NCBI GenBank assembly: GCA_034678485.1
Contig: JAXDBU010000056.1
Location: 46,345 to 110,344 of the forward strand
Origin: PLanc-01 sp034678485
GTDB taxonomy: Bacteria; Planctomycetota; Phycisphaerae; Sedimentisphaerales; Anaerobacaceae
Length of the DNA: 64,000 nt
Reading direction: 5' to 3'
Shown here: positions 43,537 to 51,992 of the stretch, piece after piece
Position numbering within the stretch: position 1 is the stretch's first letter
Layout of the letters: each line of letters opens with the position of its first letter
The notes under the pieces: model-generated
Told to the model about the DNA's origin: nothing
Seen by the model: the letters and a program-made list of their open reading frames with translations, nothing else
Databases searched by the model: none
Position numbers and translations under genes: made by a program

Positions 43537-44154
43537 ATGCTCGATCCTCGTGTGTCTAAAACGATTGAATACTACGAAGTCAATGCACTGGCATATGCTG
43601 AACAGACCAGAGATGTCGACATGCACCATGTCTACAGTGCCTTTCTGCCGCTGATTCCCAAGGAAGGCAAAATACTCGACGTAGGATGCGGTGCAGGACG
43701 AGACCTCAGGTACTTCCGCAACCATGGCTATGAGGCTGAGGGAATCGAACCTGCCTCCAATCTAGCAGAAATAGCAGGCAAATACAGCGGTGCTCCTGTT
43801 CAGAATCTCCGAGTTGAACAACTTGATGTTCGCGAGCAGTACGATGGAATCTGGGCCTCTGCATCGCTCCTACATGTGCCCCGCGAGGTTCTGCCAGACA
43901 CCTTGCGACGACTCATTCTCGCATTGAAACCACGAGGCGTTCTCTACGTGTGCTTTAAGAAAGGGCTGGCAGATCGTGTAGCTGACGATGGACGCCTTTT
44001 CAATGACCAGACATGCCGAAGCCTCACGGACATAGTAGCGGCGTTCGCCAATGCCGAGGTCTTGCGTTGCTGGGAAAGCCCCGACCAACTCGGAAGCCGA
44101 GACTCACTCATGTGGACTAACATGCTTCTACGCAGACAACCAACCCGTGGCTGA
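43537..44154 (+). CDS. Class I SAM-dependent methyltransferase
   Basis: A 205-residue methyltransferase with a Rossmann core: motif I ILDVGCGAGRDLRYF, the acidic loop GIEPASNL, ASASLLHVPRE, and LKPRGVLYVCFKKG. The type resembles small-molecule or TehB-like enzymes more than DNA methylases (no NPPY motif). It follows sspD after 43 bases in the same direction and may be part of the ssp operon. A link to phosphorothioation is inferred from position only. It ends 12 bases from the convergent membrane protein gene. Confidence 0.88.
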   Translation: MLDPRVSKTIEYYEVNALAYAEQTRDVDMHHVYSAFLPLIPKEGKILDVGCGAGRDLRYFRNHGYEAEGIEPASNLAEIAGKYSGAPVQNLRVEQLDVREQYDGIWASASLLHVPREVLPDTLRRLILALKPRGVLYVCFKKGLADRVADDGRLFNDQTCRSLTDIVAAFANAEVLRCWESPDQLGSRDSLMWTNMLLRRQPTRG

Positions 44155-44165
44155 CTATTGCACAC

Positions 44166-44948
44166 TTACCGCTTCCCACGGCGCAATGATGCGAGATGCT
44201 CTTGAAGTCGTGCTGTCTCCTGGTCGATCAGATCGTCAAGTCCAGTTGGATAGACATAGTCTCTGAACCGCCAGAACTCCCCCTGCAGCCGTCTCTCACA
44301 GGCTGCTTTGATTACACGGTAATGTGCGCGGAATAGATGGACTCTTTCCTGCAATTCTGCACTGGTGATCAGACCACAATGGGCATCTATGAGGCGGTCA
44401 AGCTCGCCATCAATTGCGATGATAATATCGATGAGGACTTTCTGGTTGGCGGAGAATTCATGCCCCTCCAACAAGAGCTCCAGCGTCCGCCAGTCGCCAC
44501 GTGTTGGCCCTTGGTCCGTCAGTTCCAGCTTCAAGAGGCGTTCCAGGTTTGCGTTCGTTTTCTTGAGCGTCTTGAACGGCCCGTAGAATGCATCAAGAAG
44601 ACCCTGGACACGCTGTACCTCTTGTTCGGTTTCCTTCAGCCGAAGCTGGCGACTGTAATACCAATAGTTTATTCCAGAGGCAATTACCGCCGTGACAAGC
44701 GAGATACCACCTGCCACAAATGCCGCGATTATTGCCGGACTCAACTGTACGTGAGTGGGGGAGTCGGTGACGCTCTGTTTGGACACAATGCCCCGATCCG
44801 GGTCTTTCAGGTCAGGTACAGTGGCTGCCATCAACCTGCCAAGTACGACCTCACGCGATCTGTTCAACGCATATAGATCATGGCTCCATATGACCGCGAA
44901 CAGGAGAAGAGCCCCAATTATGGCCCTGTGTTTTACCGTCTGCGTCAT
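44166..44948 (-). CDS. Membrane protein of unknown function
   Basis: A 260-residue protein with an N-terminal hydrophobic segment (AIIGALLLFAVIWSHDLYAL, either a signal peptide or helix) and a second helix at about residues 80-105 (IIAAFVAGGISLVTAVIAS). The C-terminal 150 residues are helical and probably cytoplasmic (RQLRLKETEQEVQRVQGLL, AIDGELDRLIDAHCGL). I do not recognise a family. The start at 44948 avoids a 19-residue unlike extension. It follows the GHKL ATPase gene by 81 bases on the same strand, so the two may be one unit; a membrane effector in a defence system is one speculative reading. Confidence 0.7.
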   Translation of the reverse strand: MTQTVKHRAIIGALLLFAVIWSHDLYALNRSREVVLGRLMAATVPDLKDPDRGIVSKQSVTDSPTHVQLSPAIIAAFVAGGISLVTAVIASGINYWYYSRQLRLKETEQEVQRVQGLLDAFYGPFKTLKKTNANLERLLKLELTDQGPTRGDWRTLELLLEGHEFSANQKVLIDIIIAIDGELDRLIDAHCGLITSAELQERVHLFRAHYRVIKAACERRLQGEFWRFRDYVYPTGLDDLIDQETARLQEHLASLRRGKR

Positions 44949-45029
44949 AATACCACCCCGCTGAAGAGCCGGTGCTGCACCGGTACAATGGGGCTGGGTC
45001 AACATAACCCAGCCCCTGATTGCCAGTTG

Positions 45030-46769
45030 TTATTTCTTCGACCAGTGCTGGATCAGAGCACGAAGCTCCAATCCCCAATTTGTCTTAAAGCTGTCAAAGA
45101 ATTCTGCGATCACGTCATCATCGTATTGTCCTTCGGCGCGAGCATAGGCGACAATAAGCAAGTCAATTCCGTCGCGAACGAGATGTGCGAATTGCTTGTT
45201 CTCGTCATCCCCATCCTGCTTTTCGGCAGCAACCAACTTGGAATACACCTCAGTATAGAATGGGTGTGAGGTGTTGATCCGTACCAATGCGTTGGAGCCG
45301 AGATGCTTTACCTCCAGGAACTCTTTGCCAGGCCAAGTGTCCGGAATAATGGTGATTGGCTGCGATGCAATGCGGGCTTTCACCTGCTGCTTTTTTGCCT
45401 CGCGGCGCTCTTCAGGAACCTCTTGCGTCAATTTGGTCGCAGCATCATCAAGTTCGCTCTCGCGTTTCTCCGGAGGTACGTCCTTGCCGGCCTTCGGCTT
45501 GCGTGCCGTACGAGCAGTCTCGGCTGCCACCTGCTCCGCATCCTTATGCAGGCCCCCTTCCTGAAGCTGTTGATTTTCCACATCTTGCGCGTGACGACTT
45601 ATCTCATCACGCAACGTCTTTATCGTATTAAAGATGATGGGACTCAAGACATCCCGAAGCCCCTGAATAGGCTCTGCACCTTTCTTCACATTCCGTACTC
45701 GAAAACACTCGTCCAACTCCGGCTCGAATCGAATTTCTTTGCCGATGAAACGATCCTTTTGACGCCCTTCTAGAGACATCTGCACACCAGGTAGATAGTC
45801 GTAGAAGATCTCGCGATCTGCCCTGAGTATCGAGACACCCTCATTTTGCGGAATTCGCCGTTCCTTGGCAAAATCGCTCTTGCCATCACCGGGCAGAACA
45901 CGCCTCCAGTCTTTTGGCAATAGCGTGAGTGTTACGTGTACCGGTGACTTACGCGACGGATCACTTGGAACAGGGAAATATACTGTCTCGTTGACCCTGA
46001 TTTCGGCCACGGGGTCAGCCTTGCCATCCTGATGGAAACGCGTCGATTTCATCAAGTAGAGCGGGTCGTGCGGGAAGATCTTGGCCCCATCAAATTCTAT
46101 ATTCCTACCGCTATCAAGGAACCTGCGGAAGGTCCGCGCGATATACTGTACCACGTCAGTCCGCACCGTATCAGCACGGCGTCCCCCGCCTGCTTCCGTC
46201 TCCTCCAAGCGGTCAGTCTTTGACCATAGTACGAGTGTTCCCTTCTCTCCCACAAGATCCGCACACCCTTCGGGAAGTTGGGCTTGATCTGGCGATGGAA
46301 TGTACTTCATTTCTCCGTTTTTGATCTCGTCAAGGTCAATGTACGTGTGCAGCCATGGGGCATCTGCGGATTGACGACTATAGATGTCAATCCGTCTAGC
46401 TTGGGAGATACCACCCATCTTGGCTCCGACCCCGAAGCGGCCCATGCCTTTTCGATCATCGTACCGGGTAGAGTATCCCAGCATCAGTGACTTATGTAAC
46501 GTCCCCCTGTCCATCCCGTTACCATCGTCACCCACAGCCACCATGGAGACCACTTCTGTGGCCCGTTTGTTCTCTCCCACCTTCCTCTTCTCGGTGAAGA
46601 CTCGGCAGCGAATGTTGTTGGCATCCGCCTGCAAGCTGTTGTCGATCACCTCACCGACAGCACTGCAGTAGTCGTGCCCCGACGAACGCAGCGACAGTAG
46701 GGCAGTGTCAGCAGCAATCAGTTCTACTTTCGGGTCTTGGGCGGGCGTGGTTGTAGAAACGGTACTCAT
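45030..46769 (-). CDS. GHKL-type (Hsp90/MutL/MORC-like) ATPase
   Basis: A 579-residue ATPase with the Bergerat fold: N-box GEVIDNSLQADA near residue 40, G1 box VGDDGNGMDRG, and G2 box MGRFGVGAKMGG. The middle resembles the S5-like transducer of MutL/MORC proteins; a charged low-complexity region follows (about residues 400-450) and a C-terminal helical domain ends RALIQHWSKK. AAGGAG lies before the ATG at 46769. Such ATPases occur in several anti-phage systems. Here it lies convergent to the ssp operon and could be its restriction partner in place of SspE; this is inference. Confidence 0.85.
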   Translation of the reverse strand: MSTVSTTTPAQDPKVELIAADTALLSLRSSGHDYCSAVGEVIDNSLQADANNIRCRVFTEKRKVGENKRATEVVSMVAVGDDGNGMDRGTLHKSLMLGYSTRYDDRKGMGRFGVGAKMGGISQARRIDIYSRQSADAPWLHTYIDLDEIKNGEMKYIPSPDQAQLPEGCADLVGEKGTLVLWSKTDRLEETEAGGGRRADTVRTDVVQYIARTFRRFLDSGRNIEFDGAKIFPHDPLYLMKSTRFHQDGKADPVAEIRVNETVYFPVPSDPSRKSPVHVTLTLLPKDWRRVLPGDGKSDFAKERRIPQNEGVSILRADREIFYDYLPGVQMSLEGRQKDRFIGKEIRFEPELDECFRVRNVKKGAEPIQGLRDVLSPIIFNTIKTLRDEISRHAQDVENQQLQEGGLHKDAEQVAAETARTARKPKAGKDVPPEKRESELDDAATKLTQEVPEERREAKKQQVKARIASQPITIIPDTWPGKEFLEVKHLGSNALVRINTSHPFYTEVYSKLVAAEKQDGDDENKQFAHLVRDGIDLLIVAYARAEGQYDDDVIAEFFDSFKTNWGLELRALIQHWSKK

Positions 46770-46993
46770 AACGTTGCTCCTTTCATCCCGGCGCTTTGGC
46801 CGAGAGGAGAAACAGACGCACATGTGCACAAACGGACGACAAGCTGTGCGTCAATGCCTGCCGCCGCAGAACAATTCTGCACAAACAGCATTTCTCGTGA
46901 TGAACTTTGCAGGGGAAGGACGCGACGTGTGACCTTTCCCGCCTTGTCCGAGTCGCCACATAGGTCAACCCAGGACGGAAAGCCATCGTATAA

Positions 46994-47021
46994 ATTATAC
47001 TACCGAATCCACCCAGGTCAA
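46994..47021 (-). promoter_or_regulatory. Promoter of the GHKL ATPase unit
   Basis: On the minus strand TTGACC (47021-47016), a 16-base spacer and TATAAT (46999-46994). The leader to the ATG is about 220 bases; I see no clear regulatory fold in it. Confidence 0.65.
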
Positions 47022-47132
47022 ATCCTAAATCAATAAAATCATTGACTTTTTTGCAGCCAAATGGCCGCACGCCACTAAGTCACTTCATGAGCAGGACTTG
47101 CAGCCAGATGTAGTTTTCACATTTTTGCTGTA

Positions 47133-47897
47133 TCAGTCCCCCTCGTCTCCCTCTGGGGTTCGGCCGCTTCTCTTCGTTGGGCGGTATCTTCCAAGCGATT
47201 CAGAGAAACTCTGCTCTGTCAAATCCCATTGGGTTAGCTCCTCTTCATCGTTTGGCTCTGATTCTTCCTCACCGACAAAAGGCCGCAGTACTTGCCGCCG
47301 CAGCCGCAGGGCCGAAGTAGGAACCTGCTCAAATCCGGCCTTCTTGCGGGCTCGGTTGATGGCTCGCAGGATGTTGAGCACCTGTCTTCTCACAGGGGCA
47401 TAAGGCTCAAATGGTATCGACTCCAGTTCTTGTCGCATTTGCTCCAGCGAACGATGGGTGGCCACATCCACGTAGTACTGCTTCATCATATTGTACTGCT
47501 CAGGCTGAATCCGCACGGACGCATGCCATTTCCGGTCCGCCCCTTGGCGGTAGCTGATGCTGTAGCCGGCGAAGCGAATGGGGTGCCGCCGAATATCCTT
47601 GATGCAGGAACCCTCTTCCTGGAAGAATGAATGCTCACCCTGCGTGGCTATGAGAACGAAGAACTGCTCATGCCGCAGGTAGTGCAGGTTCGCCAGACCC
47701 TGTTGTTTTCGCCTTGCCCGTGCCCATTTGCTGATTGCGATGCCGTATTTCTCAATCAGCTTCTCATCCACGGTGGACGCTTCCTTGTGCCCCGGCACTA
47801 TGCCTGTGACATAGTACCAGTATCCGTGATTCACATACGCGACGGCCAACTGCTGAACGAATGCACTCTGCGATGCTGCAACGTGTCGATACATCAT
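47133..47897 (-). CDS. Hypothetical protein of the element
   Basis: A 254-residue protein starting MMYRHVAASQSAFVQQLAVAY, with GGAGGTGAACC before the ATG at 47897. It contains ALRLRRQVLRPF and a strongly acidic tail (EEESEPNDEEE). No signal peptide or membrane segment is seen. The pattern GYWYYVTGIVPGHK with KYGIAISKWARARRKQQGLAN and HYLRHEQFFVLIATQGEH recalls uncharacterised proteins of plasmids and integrative elements, but I know no function. It is upstream of the GHKL gene with 363 bases between, so it is probably a separate unit. Confidence 0.75.
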   Translation of the reverse strand: MMYRHVAASQSAFVQQLAVAYVNHGYWYYVTGIVPGHKEASTVDEKLIEKYGIAISKWARARRKQQGLANLHYLRHEQFFVLIATQGEHSFFQEEGSCIKDIRRHPIRFAGYSISYRQGADRKWHASVRIQPEQYNMMKQYYVDVATHRSLEQMRQELESIPFEPYAPVRRQVLNILRAINRARKKAGFEQVPTSALRLRRQVLRPFVGEEESEPNDEEELTQWDLTEQSFSESLGRYRPTKRSGRTPEGDEGD

Positions 47898-48124
47898 GGT
47901 TCACCTCCAACTGCTCAAAAGGTGGGAATTGTTGAGGCACAATTCCCTAAAGCCGTCACGCAAAGTGAATCATCTCCTTTCAACCCTATTGCATCGATGC
48001 GTTCGAAACACCGTGAGGGGTACCTGAACAGCAGATGCCCGCAACAACCTGTGCGCCTGCTTCATCCTGAACTGCTAAATTCCTTTAATGGCGGAATCGC
48101 AATTCATAGACGTAGCGGCGGCTG

Positions 48125-49140
48125 AACCTTCATGGATCTGCCATCCACTCCGGCAACACCAGAACGCTGCCAGAGCAGACCGTCCTTCCGGCCCGGTCTG
48201 CTCTGACCATGTGGCCCTCTTCCGAGGCACCGGCAACCATTCTGCCTTTGCAGAAAGGCTGCCGGCGGGACCACCAATGTGAAAAGATGCACGTCGCTGC
48301 TTTCGTCGTGGATCTATGCCCGGCACCACCCGTTGGCACTCCAGCGGTTCATGACTGCCTTGCCATGAACTCGTTCCCCGCAGGGACTTCTACTTGCAGC
48401 ACTCTCCCAGGCTAAGGCCTTTGAAACACCCGTCTGACGCACGGGCACCGGGCATCACCCCGGCAGCCTCAGTCCTTCCCCGATTAGTGGTACTCTTCGC
48501 GCGAGCGGTCACGTCGCTTGACCAATTCCCGTATGTCCAGGGCTCCCGCCCCGGCATAGTTTCCACTCGGATGGTTCCGAGCGATTTCTGGGAGCAGAAT
48601 CTAGAAGCTCTCCCTTACCCGCCAGGAAAGGTCTTTCTAACGCTGTTCGGCACCGTCTCCGCTTGCGCTTACCGCCAAGGGCCTTACGCCCCGTTCATGG
48701 TTGAGCTATTCACTGTCGGCCTTTTCAGCCGAACACCGAGCCTTGTCATCGGCCCGGCTGCACGCGTCACCACGTGCAGGCTCCCCACGGCGGCCCAGGT
48801 TGAACGAACCGAAGGCTTCCTTCGTTCCGAACCCCCCGGAGGGATTAGCCGACCCTGTCGGCATCACCCGTTCGAGCACCACGGCCGGGCCTGAGCCCGG
48901 TCTGTCTCGGTCGCCCGTATTCCGCCAAAGCATGGGATAGAAGCTGTAGATTGACTCGTTACGAGATTTACTTACAGCAGCCTCCCTCGAACCGGACGAG
49001 CATCTCTCGATGCATCCGGCTCTACGTGCCTCCAACGTGACGGTTGATGAGACCGTCCCCTTAGCCCGGCTGGTGAGGCCGGGTTTACCGGGTGTCGGAG
49101 TTCACATTGATGATGCCAGTCCACATGTTTGCGTCCTGAC
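48125..49140 (-). ncRNA. ORF-free structured RNA region, candidate circularly permuted group II intron
   Basis: About 1 kb with no supported gene but many perfect hairpins: 12 bp at 48171-48205, GCCGAC/GTCGGC and CCGGGC/GCCCGG near 48850-48900, GAACGAA/TTCGTTC near 48800-48830, CCCGGC/GCCGGG and GACGGT/ACCGTC at 49035-49080. Reading the minus strand 5' to 3', a canonical domain V (49022-48989) and a domain VI-like hairpin (48988-48932) come first. About 490 bases later GTGCGTCAGACGGGTGTTTC (from 48442) matches the usual 5' start of a group II intron (GTGCG...CAGA...GGGTGTT) and opens a domain I-like region. Domains V/VI upstream of domain I is the circularly permuted order. No reverse transcriptase is present. 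Confidence 0.55.
48989..49022 (-). ncRNA. Group II intron domain V
   Basis: On the minus strand this 34-base hairpin has the exact length and layout of domain V: 5' strand GAGCCGGATGCATC, GAGA tetraloop of the GNRA type, and 3' strand GATGCTCGTCCGGTTC with the two-base bulge. The catalytic AGC triad is in place. The following bases (48988-48932) fold as GGGA...TCCC with inner GCTGTA/TACAGC, fitting domain VI and an intron 3' end near 48932. Confidence 0.85.
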
Positions 49141-49365
49141 ACCGGTGAAACACTGTTTCACCGCCACAAGGATAGCGCGAATCAGAACCTTAGTCACATC
49201 TGGTCACCCCCAGGTTCCATAACCCTCTCTGCCTGTATTTGCCCCTGATTTGGTCATCCCTTGCGCCTACATGCTCTGGAATTGACTCACGTGGTTTTCA
49301 GACAATAGAAGCATGATCGAACGCAGATATAAGCCAACCGTGAAAGGCATTTGGATCTGAGTCAC

Positions 49366-50124
49366 ATGAGGCGTAAGGCCGGCACCAACCCGAGAGCCAC
49401 TATCGCCCCGAAGTCCCTGGCGATGACTCAGGCATTGCAGCAGGACGAACGCCACAGCCCATCACGCACAACAGACGCCAGCGTCGCGACGCTCGGGGAA
49501 GCACGCACCCGAAAGACGCAGATACTCGCCAGCGTCCCAGAGGCTCCCAGCACGCATCGCCGCCTGCGTTCCCTTGATGTCTTCTACTCAAGCGCCACGC
49601 CCGAATGGTACACACCACGCCACGTGGTAGACCGCGTCCTCACGGTACTTGGTTCGGTCGATTTGGACCCTTGCAGCAACTCAAAGAGCAATCCGAACGT
49701 TCCCGCCCGCAGGCACTTCACAAGCCAGGAAGAGGGCTTGACGCAAGTCTGGACAGGTCGTGTTTATATGAACCCACCCTATGGTCGGGAAATCGGCGCA
49801 TGGGTCCGCAAACTGCACGACGCCTACCAGGCAGGGTATGTCTCCGAAGCCGTCGCCCTTTTGCCGGCCCGCACCGACACTCAGTGGTTCCGGGTATTGC
49901 GTCCCTACCCCAAGTGCTTTGTCACCGGTCGCCTCAAGTTCGGCGAAGCCCGGAACTCCGCCCCATTTCCTTCGGTCATCGTCTACCTTGGGAACAGACC
50001 GGACCGATTCCCCGCAGAGTTCTCACCTTCGGGCGACATCTACACGTGTCTGCCAAACGGCTCCAGCCGTTTGTGCAGGGGTCCCTTCCCACGGCCGCCA
50101 TTGAAAGGGCACAACCATGACTGA
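49366..50124 (+). CDS. Phage-type DNA N6-adenine methyltransferase
   Basis: A 252-residue protein. Residues of about 70-225 form the methyltransferase: VFYSSATPEWYTPRHVVDRV, LDPCSNSKSN, the catalytic RVYMNPPYGREI (NPPY motif), VALLPARTDTQWF and FGEARNSAPFPSVIVYLG. This matches the phage Dam family (DNA N-6-adenine methyltransferase). It may protect the element from host restriction or mark its DNA. The start is uncertain: ATG 49366 has no strong ribosome binding site, and ATG 49423 would shorten an unconserved N-terminus. It overlaps the RuvB-like gene by eight bases. Confidence 0.88.
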   Translation: MRRKAGTNPRATIAPKSLAMTQALQQDERHSPSRTTDASVATLGEARTRKTQILASVPEAPSTHRRLRSLDVFYSSATPEWYTPRHVVDRVLTVLGSVDLDPCSNSKSNPNVPARRHFTSQEEGLTQVWTGRVYMNPPYGREIGAWVRKLHDAYQAGYVSEAVALLPARTDTQWFRVLRPYPKCFVTGRLKFGEARNSAPFPSVIVYLGNRPDRFPAEFSPSGDIYTCLPNGSSRLCRGPFPRPPLKGHNHD

Positions 50125-51115
50125 TTGCTTAGCGGGCGTCGACGTGTGCCAGGGTGAGCCGCTCACCTTGTCTCATATCAAGGGGCAGCCTCAGGTAATC
50201 GAGACGCTTCAAGTCCACATAGACGCGCATTTTCGCACCAGGTACAGAACGGGGAGGGTTGACCAGCCGCTTGGACCCACAATATTGGCCGGGCCATCAG
50301 GCACAGGCAAGACACTGGTCGCTAAAGCTCTCCATGCCGAACTTGGGAACCTACAATTGACCCAAACAAACGGTGAAACGCTCAACCAGCCACCTGAGTT
50401 GTTCGCGATTCTGCTCAATGCGGATGAGAACACAACGGTCTTCATTGATGAAGCGCAGGGAATGAAGTCCAAAACCCAGCACGTTCTCCTGACGGCCATC
50501 TCCGAAAGGCTGTTGCCCATAGCAGGTGCTCTGTCGCGACACCGGTATGGCATTCCGTTGAAACCGTTCACGCTAGTCCTAGCCACCACTCATGAGTATC
50601 TGCTTCAGGATGCACTGAGAAACCGCATGCGGGTGTACTGTCGTTTCGATTACTACTCGGTGCCTGCCCTTATCGAGATCGTTAGCCAGCGTGCCAACGC
50701 GTTGGGTTGGGCTTATGAATCCCCGGATGTTCCGCTGATGGTCGCAGAAAGAGCGAAAGGCATCGCCCGTTACGCTCTTGAGAGGAACCTCACGACATGC
50801 CGCCACGTGGCTCTGAGTCATGACCGCGATGTTATCACCCTGGCCGACATGCGGGAGGCCTTTCACCACCTCCAAGTTGACGAACTGGGTCTGGATGACC
50901 TTGATCGTCGGTACCTCAGGGCACTCTTGCGACACGGCCCCACATCACTGAACGTGTTGACTGCCACGCTCGGTCTACCATCGCGAACCATTCAGGGCAT
51001 CGTCGAACCCTACCTTCTCAAGCAGGGTTTTGTTTCCAAAGACATTTCATCCAGGAGGATTCTCGCCGAGGCAGGCAGGAAGCACCTGGAGACAACTGCT
51101 TGGCAAACCAAGTAA
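50117..51115 (+). CDS. RuvB-like AAA+ ATPase of the element
   Basis: A 332-residue AAA+ protein similar to the Holliday-junction motor RuvB: Walker A AGPSGTGKTLVAKAL near residue 58, Walker B TVFIDEAQGM, sensor LVLATTHEYLLQDALRNRM, and a C-terminal winged helix (LRHGPTSLNVLTATLGLPSRTIQG). Compared with host RuvB the N-terminus is short and the sequence is divergent. It overlaps the methyltransferase gene and is 13 bases before a small DNA-binding protein gene. It likely helps recombination or replication of the element; exact partner unknown. Confidence 0.88.
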   Translation: MTDCLAGVDVCQGEPLTLSHIKGQPQVIETLQVHIDAHFRTRYRTGRVDQPLGPTILAGPSGTGKTLVAKALHAELGNLQLTQTNGETLNQPPELFAILLNADENTTVFIDEAQGMKSKTQHVLLTAISERLLPIAGALSRHRYGIPLKPFTLVLATTHEYLLQDALRNRMRVYCRFDYYSVPALIEIVSQRANALGWAYESPDVPLMVAERAKGIARYALERNLTTCRHVALSHDRDVITLADMREAFHHLQVDELGLDDLDRRYLRALLRHGPTSLNVLTATLGLPSRTIQGIVEPYLLKQGFVSKDISSRRILAEAGRKHLETTAWQTK

Positions 51116-51128
51116 CGGAGAGCATCAA

Positions 51129-51569
51129 ATGGACAACTCGATGCATCACGACCACCAGGCTGTCTGCACTGTGACCCAGATGGCCAAGAAACTGAGTTTG
51201 TCGCGGCCACGCTTCTACCAGCTCATGACGGCGGGTGTGTTTCCTCCACCGGTGTACTGCCTCGTAAGCCGAATGCCTCTCTACCCCCTGGACCTCCAGG
51301 AGATCTGCTTCAGAATCCGCGAGACTGGCATAGGTGTCAATGGTCAGCTTGTCCGGTTCTACGACCGACGAGAGGTCAGAAAGCCTGATTCTGAGTTGAG
51401 GCAAGCTGGGACTATTCTCCGGGAAATGTGCTTGTCGGTAACTGCCACCCAGATCCGCAAGGCGTTAGGCCAACTCAAGTTGCGAGGGACCGGTCAGAAA
51501 CCGACTGATCCCGAAGTAATCCGGTCCCTTTTCAATTACTTCCACGGCACGCGTCAGAATGATGTCTGA
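51129..51569 (+). CDS. Small helix-turn-helix DNA-binding protein
   Basis: A 146-residue protein with an N-terminal MerR/excisionase-like winged helix (TVTQMAKKLSLSRPRFYQLMTAG, residues about 14-36) and a recognition wing (VFPPPVYCLVSRMPLYP). The rest is helical. GGAG precedes the ATG at 51129. It sits between the RuvB-like gene and a second small helix-turn-helix gene next to the integrase, where regulators and directionality factors usually lie. Which of the two is the excisionase cannot be decided by eye. Confidence 0.78.
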   Translation: MDNSMHHDHQAVCTVTQMAKKLSLSRPRFYQLMTAGVFPPPVYCLVSRMPLYPLDLQEICFRIRETGIGVNGQLVRFYDRREVRKPDSELRQAGTILREMCLSVTATQIRKALGQLKLRGTGQKPTDPEVIRSLFNYFHGTRQNDV

Positions 51570-51617
51570 TTCTTGTCTGAATGCTGTATAGAAGCAGCCC
51601 CCAGCTTGAGGCATGCG

Positions 51618-51902
51618 ATGGACGTGAGAGATTCTGACAGAGCACTGCAACACATTGATCTTGCGGCCGGAGTGTCGTCCACTCCTGTCCCATATCTCTA
51701 TCCGCTCCTATTGACCGAAGGTGAGCTTATCGGCCTGTTGCGAATCCCCGAAATCAGTCGTGGAGCGAATCCTCACAATGTCATCGAGAACCTCAAACGA
51801 ATGCACGGTCTCCCCTGTATCCATATCTGCAAGACATCCCTGTATCCGTTCGAAGCCGTGCGGCAGTGGATACTGGACAAGGTCCAAAAGGAGCGGCGGT
51901 GA
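51618..51902 (+). CDS. Excisionase-like helix-turn-helix protein
   Basis: A 94-residue protein with a single winged-helix region (LTEGELIGLLRIPEISRGAN, then VIENLKRMHGLPCIHICKTS and YPFEAVRQWI) as in AlpA/Xis-type DNA-binding proteins. It is 90 bases upstream of the integrase in the same direction. Small proteins in this position commonly steer the integrase toward excision. The open frame begins 15 codons before the chosen ATG at 51618, which has a weak GAGG upstream. Confidence 0.75.
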   Translation: MDVRDSDRALQHIDLAAGVSSTPVPYLYPLLLTEGELIGLLRIPEISRGANPHNVIENLKRMHGLPCIHICKTSLYPFEAVRQWILDKVQKERR

Positions 51903-51992
51903 TTTTTCGATCCACATCGCTGAAGGTCCGTCGTATGATGCGGGCGGACCGGTCTTACCAGCTAAGGCCAAACAGAAAGGAGGCATGACGAT

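Noticed and set aside
47631..48125. 164-codon plus-strand frame
   Set aside because: Half is antisense to the hypothetical gene at 47133-47897 and no ribosome binding site is present.
48394..48894. 166-codon plus-strand frame
   Set aside because: It lies inside the structured RNA region and is better explained by the group II-like RNA on the other strand.
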